From Marinobacterium litorale DSM 23545 (lineage in GTDB: Bacteria; Pseudomonadota; Gammaproteobacteria; Pseudomonadales; Balneatricaceae), in assembly GCF_000428985.1 (NCBI RefSeq), contig NZ_KE386828.1, positions 62,001 to 126,000 on the forward strand: 64,000 nucleotides of DNA, given 5' to 3'. How positions within the stretch are numbered: the stretch's first letter is position 1; each line of letters starts with the position of its first letter. A model generated the notes under the pieces. It worked only from the letters and a program-made list of their open reading frames with translations, was not told where the DNA came from and searched no databases. Positions 1-8,517 of the stretch are shown piece after piece. The position numbers and the translations under genes were made by a program.

Positions 1-225
1 CGAACCTTGATGACCTCATTCACCACGATCCTGGTCTTGGTGGCCCTGGCTGTCTTTGGTGGCAGCACCATTTTCGGTTTCGCGGTGGCGTTGCTGGCCG
101 GTGTGCTGATCGGTACCTACTCTTCAATTTATGTGGCTGCCAACCTGCTGCTGATGCTGAAGGTGGATCGGGAGGATCTGATACCGCCTCCGAAAGAAGA
201 GTCCGAAGTGGACGAAATGCCCTGA
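1..225 (+). CDS. secF: Protein translocase subunit SecF, C-terminal end (partial)
   Basis: This is the last 74 codons of a gene that begins before the window; the reading frame is open from base 1. The residues RTLMTSFTTILVLVALAVFGG followed by a glycine-rich membrane segment and an IGTYSSIYVA stretch are typical of the final transmembrane helices of SecF, the inner membrane partner of SecD that uses the proton gradient to help preprotein export through SecYEG. The acidic cytoplasmic tail (KEESEVDEMP) is usual. A good terminator follows directly, so this is the end of the secDF operon. Identification rests on the short tail only but is confident. Confidence 0.88.
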   Translation, partial: RTLMTSFTTILVLVALAVFGGSTIFGFAVALLAGVLIGTYSSIYVAANLLLMLKVDREDLIPPPKEESEVDEMP

Positions 226-235
226 TATCCCCGAT

Positions 236-265
236 AAGCCGGCCCTGAGCCGGCTTTGTCTTTTA
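236..265 (+). terminator. Intrinsic terminator after secF
   Basis: A perfect 8-bp stem (AAGCCGGC and its complement) with a 5-base loop is followed by TTGTCTTTTA. It lies just after the secF stop and before rnr on the same strand. Confidence 0.75.
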
Positions 266-380
266 TTGGTCGCCGCGACCGGTAGGATTCGCGGCGCTTT
301 ACGACTATTCTAGAGTTTGATTTGAAACCAGACCCGCATAACCACGTTAGTTTTTTATCGGCGGGCAAAACGGAATACGA

Positions 381-2792
381 ATGAGTAAAAACTGGAAAGA
401 TAAAGATCCCAACGCCTCCGAAGAGGCGAGTAAATACGACAACCCGGTACCGAGTCGGGATTTTCTGCTGGAGTTCCTGCGTAAATGGGGCGCTCCGATT
501 AAGCACCCGTACCTCTGCCAGGAGCTGGGCCTCACCGACGAAGATGATATAGAAGCGGTTCGCCGCCGTCTGATTGCCATGTGCCGGGACGGGCAGCTGA
601 TCTCCAACCGCAAGGGAGAGTTCGGCCTGATTGAAAAGATGAACCTGATACCGGGCCGTGTTATCGGCCACCGGGATGGGTTCGGCTTTCTCAAACCGGA
701 TGCCGGGGGCGATGATCTGTTTTTAAGTCCCCGCAATATGCGCGAGCTGTTTGATGGGGACCGTGCGCTGGTCCAGGAGATCGGGGTCGACTATAAGGGG
801 CGCCGTGAAGGTAAAGTGGTCGAGGTGCTCGAACGCAATACCCGCAAGCTGGTGGGTAAGTTCGATGGCGAGAACGGTTTTGGCAGTATCGTGCCTGAAA
901 ACCAGCGGATCACCAATCAGGTGATGGTGATTCCCGATCCGACTACAGGGTTGAGCTACGAGAATGGCCAGCTTGTTGTGGTAGAGGTGATGCAGCAACC
1001 TACCCGTCGCCAACCGGCGCGGGGACGGGTCATCGAGGTGCTTGGGGATCATCTGGCGGCAGGGATGGAGATCCAGGTGGCGATTCACAGCCACGATATC
1101 CCCAACGAGTGGCCAGAGCAGGTACACCAGGAGATCGGCGAGCTGACCCCCGAGGTACGTGAAGAGGATAAGCGTAACCGGGTTGATCTCCGGGATCTGC
1201 CATTTGTCACCATCGACGGAGAAGATGCACGCGACTTCGATGATGCGGTTTATTGTGAGAAGAAACGTTTCGGTGGCTGGCGACTGTGGGTCGCGATCGC
1301 CGATGTGTCCTATTACGTGCAGCCGAACTCGGCACTGGATACCGAGGCGGTTAACCGGGGTAACTCCGTTTACTTCCCGGAGTATGTGGTGCCGATGTTG
1401 CCGGAGTTGCTCTCCAACGGCCTCTGCTCGCTGAATCCCAAAGTTGATCGCTTGGCGATGGTCTGCGAAATGCAGATCAGTCGCGCCGGTAAGCTGTCTG
1501 ATTTCTCTTTCTACGAGGGTGTGATCAACTCCAAGGCGCGGCTGACCTACACCAAGGTCGGTGCCATGCTGGCCGAGCCGGACTCGGAAGAGGGGAGTCA
1601 GTGGCGTCGGGAATACGGCGAGGTGGTGCCCCATCTGGAAGCGCTGTATGGTCTCTACAAAAAGTTGCGCCAGGCCCGTGAAGAACGTGGCGCCATGGAT
1701 TTCGAGACCACTGAGACTAAGATAGTGTTCAGTGATGATCGCAAGATCGAGAAACTGGTGCCGGTCCATCGCAATGATGCCCACAAGCTGATCGAAGAGT
1801 GCATGTTGATCGCCAACGTGGCGACGGCGCAGTTCCTGGATAAGCTCAAAAAGCCGGCGCTCTATCGGATCCACGAAGGTCCGAAAGAGCAGAAGCTGGA
1901 AAACCTGCGCGCGTTCCTGGGCGAACTGGGTCTGAACCTTCCGGGCGGCGAAAAGCCAGAGCCGAAGGACTACCTGCGGTTGGCGGAGACCATTGAGTCA
2001 CGCCCCGACCGGCATATTATTCAGACCATGATGCTGCGCTCCATGCAGCAGGCGGTCTACAGCCCGGATAATCACGGCCACTTTGGTCTGGCGTACGAAG
2101 CGTATACCCACTTTACGTCACCAATCCGGCGCTATCCGGACCTGATCGTTCACCGTCTGATCCGTTCGGCGATACACGCCAATAAGCGCAATAAGCACCT
2201 GGAGTGGCCCAAGGGCTTTAAGCCCAATGCGGATTTTGTGGTCGGTTACACCATGGAGCAGATGCTGAGCCTGGGTGAGCACTGTTCGATGACCGAGCGG
2301 CGTGCCGATGATGCCACGCGCGATGTGGTTGCCTGGCTCAAGTGTGAGTATATGCAGAGCCAGATTGGCGAGGAATACAGTGGCGTTATCGCTGCAGTTA
2401 CCGGCTTCGGCGCTTTTGTTGAGCTCGACGAGCTCTACGTGGAAGGCCTGGTGCATATCACTTCACTGCCCAATGACTATTACCACTTCGAGGCTGCTAA
2501 ACAACGCCTGATCGGTGAGCGCACCCGGCAGGTATTCAAGCTCGGCGACCCGCTGCAGGTGCGTGTGGTCCGGGTTGATCTGGATGAGCGCAAGATCGAC
2601 TTTGAGCTGGCATCCAGCCCCGGCCAGGAGCCTGGCCGCAAGCCGACCAAGCGGGAACTGCTGGCATCGGGCAAAATTGGTGCGGGGCAGCCCAGGGGGA
2701 AACCCCGTGGCGAGGGTGGTGAGCGTACCGGTAAGCGTAAGGCACCCCATAAGCCCAAGCACCCACCCCGCGCGCGCCGGAAGAAAAGCTGA
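381..2792 (+). CDS. rnr: Ribonuclease R (3'-5' exoribonuclease)
   Basis: The protein has 803 residues, about the size of RNase R (VacB), which degrades structured RNA and takes part in tmRNA, rRNA and mRNA turnover in the cytoplasm. An N-terminal winged-helix region (about residues 25-85) is followed by two cold-shock/OB domains (about 85-230) and the RNB catalytic domain (about 260-590). The RNB domain carries the metal-binding aspartates in DGEDARDFDDAV (D279, D285, D287, D288). An S1 domain follows (about 640-725), then a Lys/Arg-rich tail typical of gammaproteobacterial RNase R. The gene is separated from secF by a terminator and is convergent with the DedA-PAP2 gene, with 7 bases between the stops. 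Confidence 0.96.
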   Translation: MSKNWKDKDPNASEEASKYDNPVPSRDFLLEFLRKWGAPIKHPYLCQELGLTDEDDIEAVRRRLIAMCRDGQLISNRKGEFGLIEKMNLIPGRVIGHRDGFGFLKPDAGGDDLFLSPRNMRELFDGDRALVQEIGVDYKGRREGKVVEVLERNTRKLVGKFDGENGFGSIVPENQRITNQVMVIPDPTTGLSYENGQLVVVEVMQQPTRRQPARGRVIEVLGDHLAAGMEIQVAIHSHDIPNEWPEQVHQEIGELTPEVREEDKRNRVDLRDLPFVTIDGEDARDFDDAVYCEKKRFGGWRLWVAIADVSYYVQPNSALDTEAVNRGNSVYFPEYVVPMLPELLSNGLCSLNPKVDRLAMVCEMQISRAGKLSDFSFYEGVINSKARLTYTKVGAMLAEPDSEEGSQWRREYGEVVPHLEALYGLYKKLRQAREERGAMDFETTETKIVFSDDRKIEKLVPVHRNDAHKLIEECMLIANVATAQFLDKLKKPALYRIHEGPKEQKLENLRAFLGELGLNLPGGEKPEPKDYLRLAETIESRPDRHIIQTMMLRSMQQAVYSPDNHGHFGLAYEAYTHFTSPIRRYPDLIVHRLIRSAIHANKRNKHLEWPKGFKPNADFVVGYTMEQMLSLGEHCSMTERRADDATRDVVAWLKCEYMQSQIGEEYSGVIAAVTGFGAFVELDELYVEGLVHITSLPNDYYHFEAAKQRLIGERTRQVFKLGDPLQVRVVRVDLDERKIDFELASSPGQEPGRKPTKRELLASGKIGAGQPRGKPRGEGGERTGKRKAPHKPKHPPRARRKKS

Positions 2793-2799
2793 ACACTCG

Positions 2800-4128
2800 T
2801 CAGTAGAAAGGACGTATCAGTAGATAGGCTGCAAGTAGCGCAGTGACAAGCGGCAGTATGAAACTCAGGGGTACACTCTGTGTGCTCCTGTGTTTTGTCA
2901 GCCATAGTTTATAGATGCCGGCAAATACCAACCCTTCCGCCAGCCCTGCGATCACATCCAGAGGCCAGTGCACGCCGAGCAATACCCTGGATACGGCAAT
3001 CAGTAACGCCATCGCCGTTGCCAGGCAGTAACCCAGATGACGGGTACGGTGAGGCTTGTTCTCCATCAGCCAGATGGCGAGCAGCAGATAGGCGCTGGCA
3101 GCCGCGCTGGCGTGGCCGCTGGGGAAGCTGAAGCTGCTCAGTAACTGCTGTCCGACCTCGGGTCGAGCGATGGCCAACAGCTCTTTGAGTAGATAGTTTA
3201 GCGTCAGGACGGCGGCCAGAAACACGGCAACAGGCCAGCCACCGGTGAGGCGGTGGCGCCAATGCGCGGTTAGGGCGGCGAGCAAGATCATGGCCACTAG
3301 GAGCGGAGGATCACCCAGATGAGTCAGCGTTTGCACAAGGCCGGGCTGGTGAGCACCCAGCTCGAAAATCGTCTGATACATGGAGCGGTTCCAGGCGGGA
3401 GGGCCTGTTAACTGCAGACTCAAGGCACTAATAAAAATCAGCGCGCCGACCCCGACCATCAGCCATGCCGTCAAGGTGCCAAACGTCAGCCCGCGTTGCT
3501 CAAGTTTGACCTGCAGGCGCCTCGAAGCGCCGAGGTGCCAGTGGAACTGCTGCGCGATGACCAGTAGTGCGATCATCCCGAGTAGGGTGGTGAGCAGACC
3601 GGCGTCGGTGGAGGACAGCTCGCGTAAACCCAGGCCTGTGAGATAGCCCGGCAGCAGGTAGGCCGGTGCCCAGACCAGTGCAGAGCCCAGATTGAACAGT
3701 GTGAAGCGCAGAGCCGACATACCACAGCTGCCTGCAATAAGCGGAATGATGGGTCGGATCGGACCGATAAATCGCCCAAGTACCACGCTCCCGCCGCCGT
3801 AACGGGCAAAGTAACGGTGGCCCTGCTCAAGCCATTGCGGGTGATTCTTGAGGGGCGGATATCGGCTCAGCACCGGGGTGGCGAAGCGGCCCAGAACAAA
3901 GCTGGCCTGATCACCCAGAACCGCGCCGATAAAGCCTGCCAATAACAGCGCCGGCCAAGGCAGTGCCGCATCACCGGCCAGTGCGGCTAACGCGAACAGT
4001 ATCGCCACTCCCGGCACGGCCAGACCGATTATCGCCAGACTCTCCAGGCACGCAACGAAAGCGATGGCCAGTACCAGAATAAATGGGTGCCCGTCAGTGA
4101 AAGATAGCCAGAACTCGGGCGTCATCAT
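2800..4128 (-). CDS. DedA family / PAP2 phosphatase fusion membrane protein
   Basis: This 442-residue membrane protein joins two domains. Residues 1-200 resemble DedA/SNARE-associated proteins (GxxLGDQxxF, and a GRFIGPIRPIIPLIAG segment typical of the family), which are linked to flipping of undecaprenyl phosphate and phospholipids. Residues about 240-415 are a type 2 phosphatidic acid phosphatase: KELLAIARP, FPSGHASA and SRVLLGVHWPLD match the three PAP2 signature motifs with the catalytic histidines. A plausible role is dephosphorylation and recycling of a lipid pyrophosphate or phosphatidate at the inner membrane. Such fusions are known in proteobacteria. The gene is transcribed towards rnr, and serB starts divergently 98 bases away. 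The substrate is unknown. Confidence 0.9.
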   Translation of the reverse strand: MMTPEFWLSFTDGHPFILVLAIAFVACLESLAIIGLAVPGVAILFALAALAGDAALPWPALLLAGFIGAVLGDQASFVLGRFATPVLSRYPPLKNHPQWLEQGHRYFARYGGGSVVLGRFIGPIRPIIPLIAGSCGMSALRFTLFNLGSALVWAPAYLLPGYLTGLGLRELSSTDAGLLTTLLGMIALLVIAQQFHWHLGASRRLQVKLEQRGLTFGTLTAWLMVGVGALIFISALSLQLTGPPAWNRSMYQTIFELGAHQPGLVQTLTHLGDPPLLVAMILLAALTAHWRHRLTGGWPVAVFLAAVLTLNYLLKELLAIARPEVGQQLLSSFSFPSGHASAAASAYLLLAIWLMENKPHRTRHLGYCLATAMALLIAVSRVLLGVHWPLDVIAGLAEGLVFAGIYKLWLTKHRSTQSVPLSFILPLVTALLAAYLLIRPFY

Positions 4129-4226
4129 AGGCCAGCAGGGGTCCGTGCGGTTGTGTTACCACCGCCAAAGCGCTGTATAATGCAGGCCATTTCAGCTCCT
4201 GTCACTCGGCGGCGGACCCTTTTCCC

Positions 4227-5447
4227 ATGCATGAGATTATTCTCCTAACGCTCTCCGGCGAAGATAAGCCGGGTGTTACCTCAGCCATTACTGGTATTCT
4301 GGCAAATTATCGCATCAGCATCCTGGATATCGGCCAGGCGGTTATCCACAACACCCTGTCACTGGGAATCCTGATTCAGGTCCCCAGAGAGGCGGAATCC
4401 TCCCCGCTGATGCGCGATATCCTGTTCAAGGCCCATGAGCTGAACCTCCAGGTCCGGTTCGAGCCGGTCAGCGACAGCGACTACGGGTTGTGGGTCGAAG
4501 GGCAGGGTAAAACCCGGCATGTTATCACATTGCTGGCGCGTCGAATTACGGCGACCCATATCGCACGGGTGACTGATATTGCGGCGGGCCACGGCCTGAA
4601 TATTGATAATATCAGCCGTTTGTCCGGGCGTGTGGCCCTCGATGAAGGAGAGCAGGGCGAGCAAACCAAAGCCTGTGTCGAGTTTTCGGTGCGCGGTATG
4701 CCGTCAGATGCCTCGGAGCTGCGTGAGGCGTTCCTGAAGGCGGCCTCGGAACTGGATGTGGATATCGCCTTCCAGAAGGATGATATCTACCGCCGTAATC
4801 GCCGTCTGGTGGTCTTCGATATGGATTCGACCCTGATCGAGGCGGAGGTGATCGACGAGCTGGCCAAGGAAGCGGGTGTGGGCGATCAGGTGGTGGCCAT
4901 CACCGAAGCGGCAATGCGCGGGGAGATCGATTTCAACGAGAGTTTCCGTCGCCGTGTCGCGCTACTCAAGGGATTGGATGCCTCGGTACTGGAAGGTATT
5001 GCCCAGCGCATCCCGTTGACCGAGGGGGCTGAGGAGCTGGTGTCCAATCTGCGCTCGCTGGGGTTCAAGACAGCGATCCTGTCCGGCGGCTTCACCTATT
5101 TTGCACATCGCCTGCAGGAGAAGCTTGGTTTTGACTATGTCCATGCCAACGAGCTGGATATTCAGGATGGGAAGGTGACCGGTGAAGTGATCGGTACCAT
5201 CGTCAATGGTGAGCGCAAGGCCCAGCTATTGCGTGAGATCGCGGAGAAAGAGGGAGTTCGGCTGGAGCAAACCATTGCGGTGGGCGATGGCGCCAACGAT
5301 CTGCCGATGCTGTCTATTGCCGGGCTGGGAATCGCTTTCCGTGCCAAGCCGCTTGTACGCCGCAGTGCCAAACAGGCAATCTCAACGTTGGGGCTGGACG
5401 GTATCCTGTATCTGATCGGTTTTCGCGATCGGGACAGGGCCGGTTAA
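4227..5447 (+). CDS. serB: Phosphoserine phosphatase with N-terminal ACT domains
   Basis: SerB removes phosphate from O-phospho-L-serine, the last step of serine synthesis. The protein has 406 residues, the long form found in Pseudomonas. Residues 1-180 hold two ACT-like regulatory domains (MHEIILLTLSGEDKPGVTS start), and the HAD phosphatase domain follows. The nucleophile motif DMDSTLIE has D198 and D200; SGGFTYFA supplies motif II and GDGANDLPML (D354, D358) binds Mg. The stop abuts the stop of the convergent FimX-like gene. The pair serB/fimX is also adjacent in P. aeruginosa (PA4960/PA4959, from memory), which supports both calls. Confidence 0.95.
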   Translation: MHEIILLTLSGEDKPGVTSAITGILANYRISILDIGQAVIHNTLSLGILIQVPREAESSPLMRDILFKAHELNLQVRFEPVSDSDYGLWVEGQGKTRHVITLLARRITATHIARVTDIAAGHGLNIDNISRLSGRVALDEGEQGEQTKACVEFSVRGMPSDASELREAFLKAASELDVDIAFQKDDIYRRNRRLVVFDMDSTLIEAEVIDELAKEAGVGDQVVAITEAAMRGEIDFNESFRRRVALLKGLDASVLEGIAQRIPLTEGAEELVSNLRSLGFKTAILSGGFTYFAHRLQEKLGFDYVHANELDIQDGKVTGEVIGTIVNGERKAQLLREIAEKEGVRLEQTIAVGDGANDLPMLSIAGLGIAFRAKPLVRRSAKQAISTLGLDGILYLIGFRDRDRAG

Positions 5448-7577
5448 TCAGCCCTGAAAATAGTCATAGTCCATATTTTCCCGCGGGGGTTGCAGGTAGT
5501 AGCCCTGTATCAACTGGATACCGCATCGGAACAGTTTGCTGATGACGCGGGTATTCTCCACCAGCGGTGCGATAATCGTGGCGCCTCGCTCGATCGCGAC
5601 CAGCAGTTGCGAGTGCAGCTGCTCCACGGTGATATCGCCGCTCTCCAGGTCCTGTATATAAGCGCCATCAAGCTTGACGTAGTCGATCTGTAGCTGACGC
5701 AGGACGTGCTGGGAGTTGGGTGAGCTGCCGAAGTGTTTGAGGCAGAAGCGGCACCCCAGTTTACTGGCAAGCTCCGAGAATCGACGGGCCTGCGCCAGGG
5801 AGGCGGCGGCATCACTTTCACTAAGCTGGAACACGATCTGATCTGGAGGAACCTGCAGTTCCTTCAGTTGTGACTGGAACCAGGTCAGCAGTGAGTTGCT
5901 ATGCAGTGAACGACCGGCCAAATTGATAAACAGACGGTTTTTGGTCCCTTTATCGTTTTCCTCCCGGAGTTGTTGCAGGCCATGCTCCAGGACCCAGCGA
6001 TCCATCTTGACCATGACATCGCTCTGTTCGATGGAGGTCAGGAAGAAGTTCGGTGCCAGCGTCTCGCCATTTTCATCCAGCAGACGAACCAACACCTCAT
6101 AATTATGTGTTTCGGTATCCGCTTCCAGCGGAACAATCGGCTGGAACATAAGCTTTAGACGGCGGTCGCTGATGGCGGTCAGTACCCGCTTGACCGCTTC
6201 GGAATCATTTTGCGGATGCAGTGTCGCGGGTGGCTGATACAACACACAGCCGTTCCCGTCAGTCAGTTCATCCGCGGCTTTGCGCGCTCTGTGCAGCAGT
6301 TCGCTGGCGGGTGGTGCACTGTCGGTAATGCTGACAACGCCAACGGAGGCGCTGGTCGAAACTGTGGTCTGAGCGTGCTGTAGCTTAAGTCCGGCGATCT
6401 GGCGGGCCAGTTTCCGTGCCACTTTTAACGACTCATCGGTGTTGGGGTGGCGGAAGATGATCGCGAAGCTGTCATCTTCGAACCGGCAGACCAGGTGGGG
6501 ATCGTAAAAGGCTTTGTCCAACCGCTCGGCAATCAGTCGTATCAGTCCGTTGGTCGCTTCTTGTCCGTGGGTGGCGAGGAGATCTTCATACTGGTCCAGG
6601 CGGATGTAAAACAGTTGCGCATCGTGACCGCCGGCCAGCGCATGCTGTGCTGTGTCATCCAGGCGCTGTATCAGGTACGAGCCGTTTTTCAGTCCTGTCA
6701 GTGGATCATCATCCCGGTGCACAGCAGCATTTGCCTCTTCGCTGAACTGCTCCGGCGTGATGTTCATGGAAAGTGCCGGCTGGCCCTGGTAGCGGCAGGT
6801 CTGGAACTGGACCTGTGCCTTAAACATGCTGTTATCGGGCCGTGTCAGTTCCAGGGGAAGGCTGGTGTCGATGGGGCGATGCTGGTCGGAAAAGGCATGC
6901 AGCATATCCGCCACTTTCTGCCGGTGCTCGGGCAGGATAAGTTGATCCAGCTCGGTGCCGATAAGTTCGTAAGACTTGCTCACTCCCATGAGCTCGACGA
7001 GGCTGTCATTGACGAAGATAATCTGGCCATCTGTCAGGTAGGCGATGGGGGTCCGGGACTGGCTGACCTGCTCATGGAAGTGCCGTTCTGCCACTTCCAG
7101 CATCGCTTCACTCTGACGGAGCCTGCGGCGATCCTCCAGCGCCTGAAGCTGCTGCAGCATTACATGAAGCAGCAGTTCGCCGGGTTGCGCCGGTAGCAGA
7201 GCGGCAATGCCATCCTTGTACGCCTGCAACTGCGCATCCTGAGAGGTATCGTGGCTCAGCTGAATAACCGGGATGTCTTTCTCGCGGCCCTGCAGTAACG
7301 AGACCGCTGTTGCTGCCGGGAAATCATGACCGTCTTCCAGAGTGCCGCAAAAGAGGAGATCCCAGCCACGCTCGCTGAGGGCTGCGAGCAGGTCCTCGCG
7401 GGATTGCACTTGCCGGCCGCGGGGCGCCATACGTCCGCTCCGAATCAGTGACAGAATCGGATCGACAGCATCCGGGTGAAAGCCCAGAAACAGAATATTG
7501 ATCGTTTGGCGTCTACTGGCGCGACTGCTGGACAAACGATCCAGCAGCGCATAACTACTGTCGGCTGCAAGGCCCAT
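5448..7577 (-). CDS. fimX: FimX-like protein: receiver-like, PAS, degenerate GGDEF and EAL domains
   Basis: The protein has 709 residues. An N-terminal receiver-like region (about 20-150) is followed by a PAS domain (about 175-280), a GGDEF-like domain (about 295-450) and an EAL-like domain (about 460-700). The GGDEF signature is replaced by FEDDSF and the EAL signature by EVL, as in FimX, so the protein probably makes no cyclic di-GMP but may bind it through the EAL domain. FimX of P. aeruginosa is a polar c-di-GMP effector needed for type IV pilus assembly and twitching. The size, domain order and serB neighbour all match. The start has a strong ribosome site (GGGAGGAG). The symbol is by homology; a general c-di-GMP effector is the alternative. 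Confidence 0.8.
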   Translation of the reverse strand: MGLAADSSYALLDRLSSSRASRRQTINILFLGFHPDAVDPILSLIRSGRMAPRGRQVQSREDLLAALSERGWDLLFCGTLEDGHDFPAATAVSLLQGREKDIPVIQLSHDTSQDAQLQAYKDGIAALLPAQPGELLLHVMLQQLQALEDRRRLRQSEAMLEVAERHFHEQVSQSRTPIAYLTDGQIIFVNDSLVELMGVSKSYELIGTELDQLILPEHRQKVADMLHAFSDQHRPIDTSLPLELTRPDNSMFKAQVQFQTCRYQGQPALSMNITPEQFSEEANAAVHRDDDPLTGLKNGSYLIQRLDDTAQHALAGGHDAQLFYIRLDQYEDLLATHGQEATNGLIRLIAERLDKAFYDPHLVCRFEDDSFAIIFRHPNTDESLKVARKLARQIAGLKLQHAQTTVSTSASVGVVSITDSAPPASELLHRARKAADELTDGNGCVLYQPPATLHPQNDSEAVKRVLTAISDRRLKLMFQPIVPLEADTETHNYEVLVRLLDENGETLAPNFFLTSIEQSDVMVKMDRWVLEHGLQQLREENDKGTKNRLFINLAGRSLHSNSLLTWFQSQLKELQVPPDQIVFQLSESDAAASLAQARRFSELASKLGCRFCLKHFGSSPNSQHVLRQLQIDYVKLDGAYIQDLESGDITVEQLHSQLLVAIERGATIIAPLVENTRVISKLFRCGIQLIQGYYLQPPRENMDYDYFQG

Positions 7578-7670
7578 GATAACTCTCCTCCCTGACAGAG
7601 AAATAGTAACCCGGGAATCGCAAATTGTCAGGATACGGCAACGTGAAAGTTATGCGCACGGAGAAGAAAT

Positions 7671-7745
7671 TGGCAGGGGTAGCAGGATTCGAACCTGCGC
7701 ATGCTGGAATCAGAATCCAGTGCCTTACCGCTTGGCGATACCCCT
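7671..7745 (-). tRNA. tRNA-Gln (anticodon CTG)
   Basis: Read on the minus strand this is a 75-base cloverleaf with an AGGGGTA/TACCCCT acceptor stem, a GGTTCGAATCC T-arm and an encoded CCA. The anticodon loop TTCTGAT gives CUG, reading CAG codons. It is the last gene of the four-tRNA cluster. Confidence 0.95.
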
Positions 7746-7751
7746 GTAGAA

Positions 7752-7828
7752 TGGTGGCAATAGCGGGACTCGAACCTGCGACCCTCGCATTATGAATGCG
7801 ATGCTCTAACCAACTGAGCTATATTGCC
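7752..7828 (-). tRNA. tRNA-Met (anticodon CAT, elongator type)
   Basis: This is a 77-base cloverleaf on the minus strand with a GGCAATA/TATTGCC acceptor stem, the D-arm AGCTCAGTTGGTTAGAGC, the anticodon loop TTCATAA and an encoded CCA. The paired first acceptor base and the D-arm match elongator rather than initiator tRNA-Met. Confidence 0.93.
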
Positions 7829-7841
7829 ATCTGTCACGAAG

Positions 7842-7916
7842 TGGCTGGGGTAGCAGGATTCGAACCTGCGCATGACGGGATCAAAACCCGTTGCCTTACC
7901 GCTTGGCGATACCCCA
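7842..7916 (-). tRNA. tRNA-Gln (anticodon TTG)
   Basis: This is a 75-base cloverleaf on the minus strand with a TGGGGTA/TACCCCA acceptor stem, the anticodon loop TTTTGAT (UUG, reading CAA) and an encoded CCA. Its body is nearly the same as the Gln(CTG) gene two positions downstream, apart from the anticodon arm and acceptor base 1. Confidence 0.95.
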
Positions 7917-7929
7917 ATAACTTCGCAAA

Positions 7930-8006
7930 TGGTGGCAATAGCGGGACTCGAACCTGCGACCCTCGCATTATGAATGCGATGCTCTAACCAACTGAGCTAT
8001 ATTGCC
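7930..8006 (-). tRNA. tRNA-Met (anticodon CAT), second copy
   Basis: The sequence is identical to the other tRNA-Met at 7752-7828. It is the first gene of the cluster behind a strong promoter. The order in transcription is Met, Gln(TTG), Met, Gln(CTG), so the cluster looks like a duplicated Met-Gln pair. Confidence 0.93.
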
Positions 8007-8023
8007 ACGCGTTTGAGGCGCGA

Positions 8024-8052
8024 ATTATTCGCTTTTTGGGTGTCTCTGTCAA
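8024..8052 (-). promoter_or_regulatory. Sigma-70 promoter of the tRNA cluster
   Basis: On the minus strand a perfect -35 box TTGACA (8047-8052) is separated by 17 bases from AATAAT (8024-8029). A GC-rich discriminator (TCGCGCC) follows, typical of stringently controlled stable-RNA promoters. The first tRNA begins about 18 bases downstream of the -10 box. Confidence 0.75.
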
Positions 8053-8182
8053 CAGGCATGCCAAGAAAAAAGCGCCGAATTTTAGGTGCTTGCGCGATAA
8101 CGCGGAAAGAGTACCAAGGTGCCATTGTCTGGTCACCGGGGCTCCGTTTGAATAGGTTGAAATCTATCCAGAAGGAGCCGTC

Positions 8183-8452
8183 ATGCGCCCCCTTTGCTGT
8201 CTTGCCTTTTTCGTCGCTGTCCCGCTGTTTGCCGCTTCTGAAGAAAACCTGCCGCCGGATTTTTATGATGCACGCCCCTCCGTGCAGCTGTTTAAAGCCT
8301 ACGCCGAAGCTCAGTATGCGCTGGGTGTGATGTTGAGCACCGGGGTCGGGGTTGCCCAGAACCGCGCGCAGTCCCGATACTGGTTTGAGCAGGCCGCGGC
8401 CCAGGGACACCCGGGTGCTACGCGGGCGCTGGAGGAGGATGGTGGGGATTGA
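8183..8452 (+). CDS. Small exported Sel1-like repeat protein
   Basis: This 89-residue protein has an N-terminal signal peptide (MRPLCCLAFFVAVPLFAASE). It is followed by one Sel1-type repeat: AEAQYALGVMLSTGVGV, then a tyrosine-tryptophan-phenylalanine patch, then AAAQGHPGA. Sel1 repeats are TPR-like helix pairs used for protein contacts. AAGGAG lies 7 bases before the ATG. With a single repeat it cannot form a full solenoid, so it may act as a small periplasmic adaptor. No function can be assigned. It lies alone between the tRNA cluster and a DUF1285 gene. Confidence 0.72.
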   Translation: MRPLCCLAFFVAVPLFAASEENLPPDFYDARPSVQLFKAYAEAQYALGVMLSTGVGVAQNRAQSRYWFEQAAAQGHPGATRALEEDGGD

Positions 8453-8517
8453 GTATTGATTGGGGGGCGCCGGTTGCTGCAGACTGAATTCACCATCAGG
8501 TATAACAATGAGCAGCC

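Noticed and set aside
723-1874. A 383-codon open frame on the minus strand inside rnr
   Set aside because: It is antisense to conserved RNase R domains, shows no family resemblance and arises from codon bias on the other strand.
6447-7196. A 249-codon plus-strand frame inside the FimX-like gene
   Set aside because: It is an antisense shadow of the PAS/GGDEF region.
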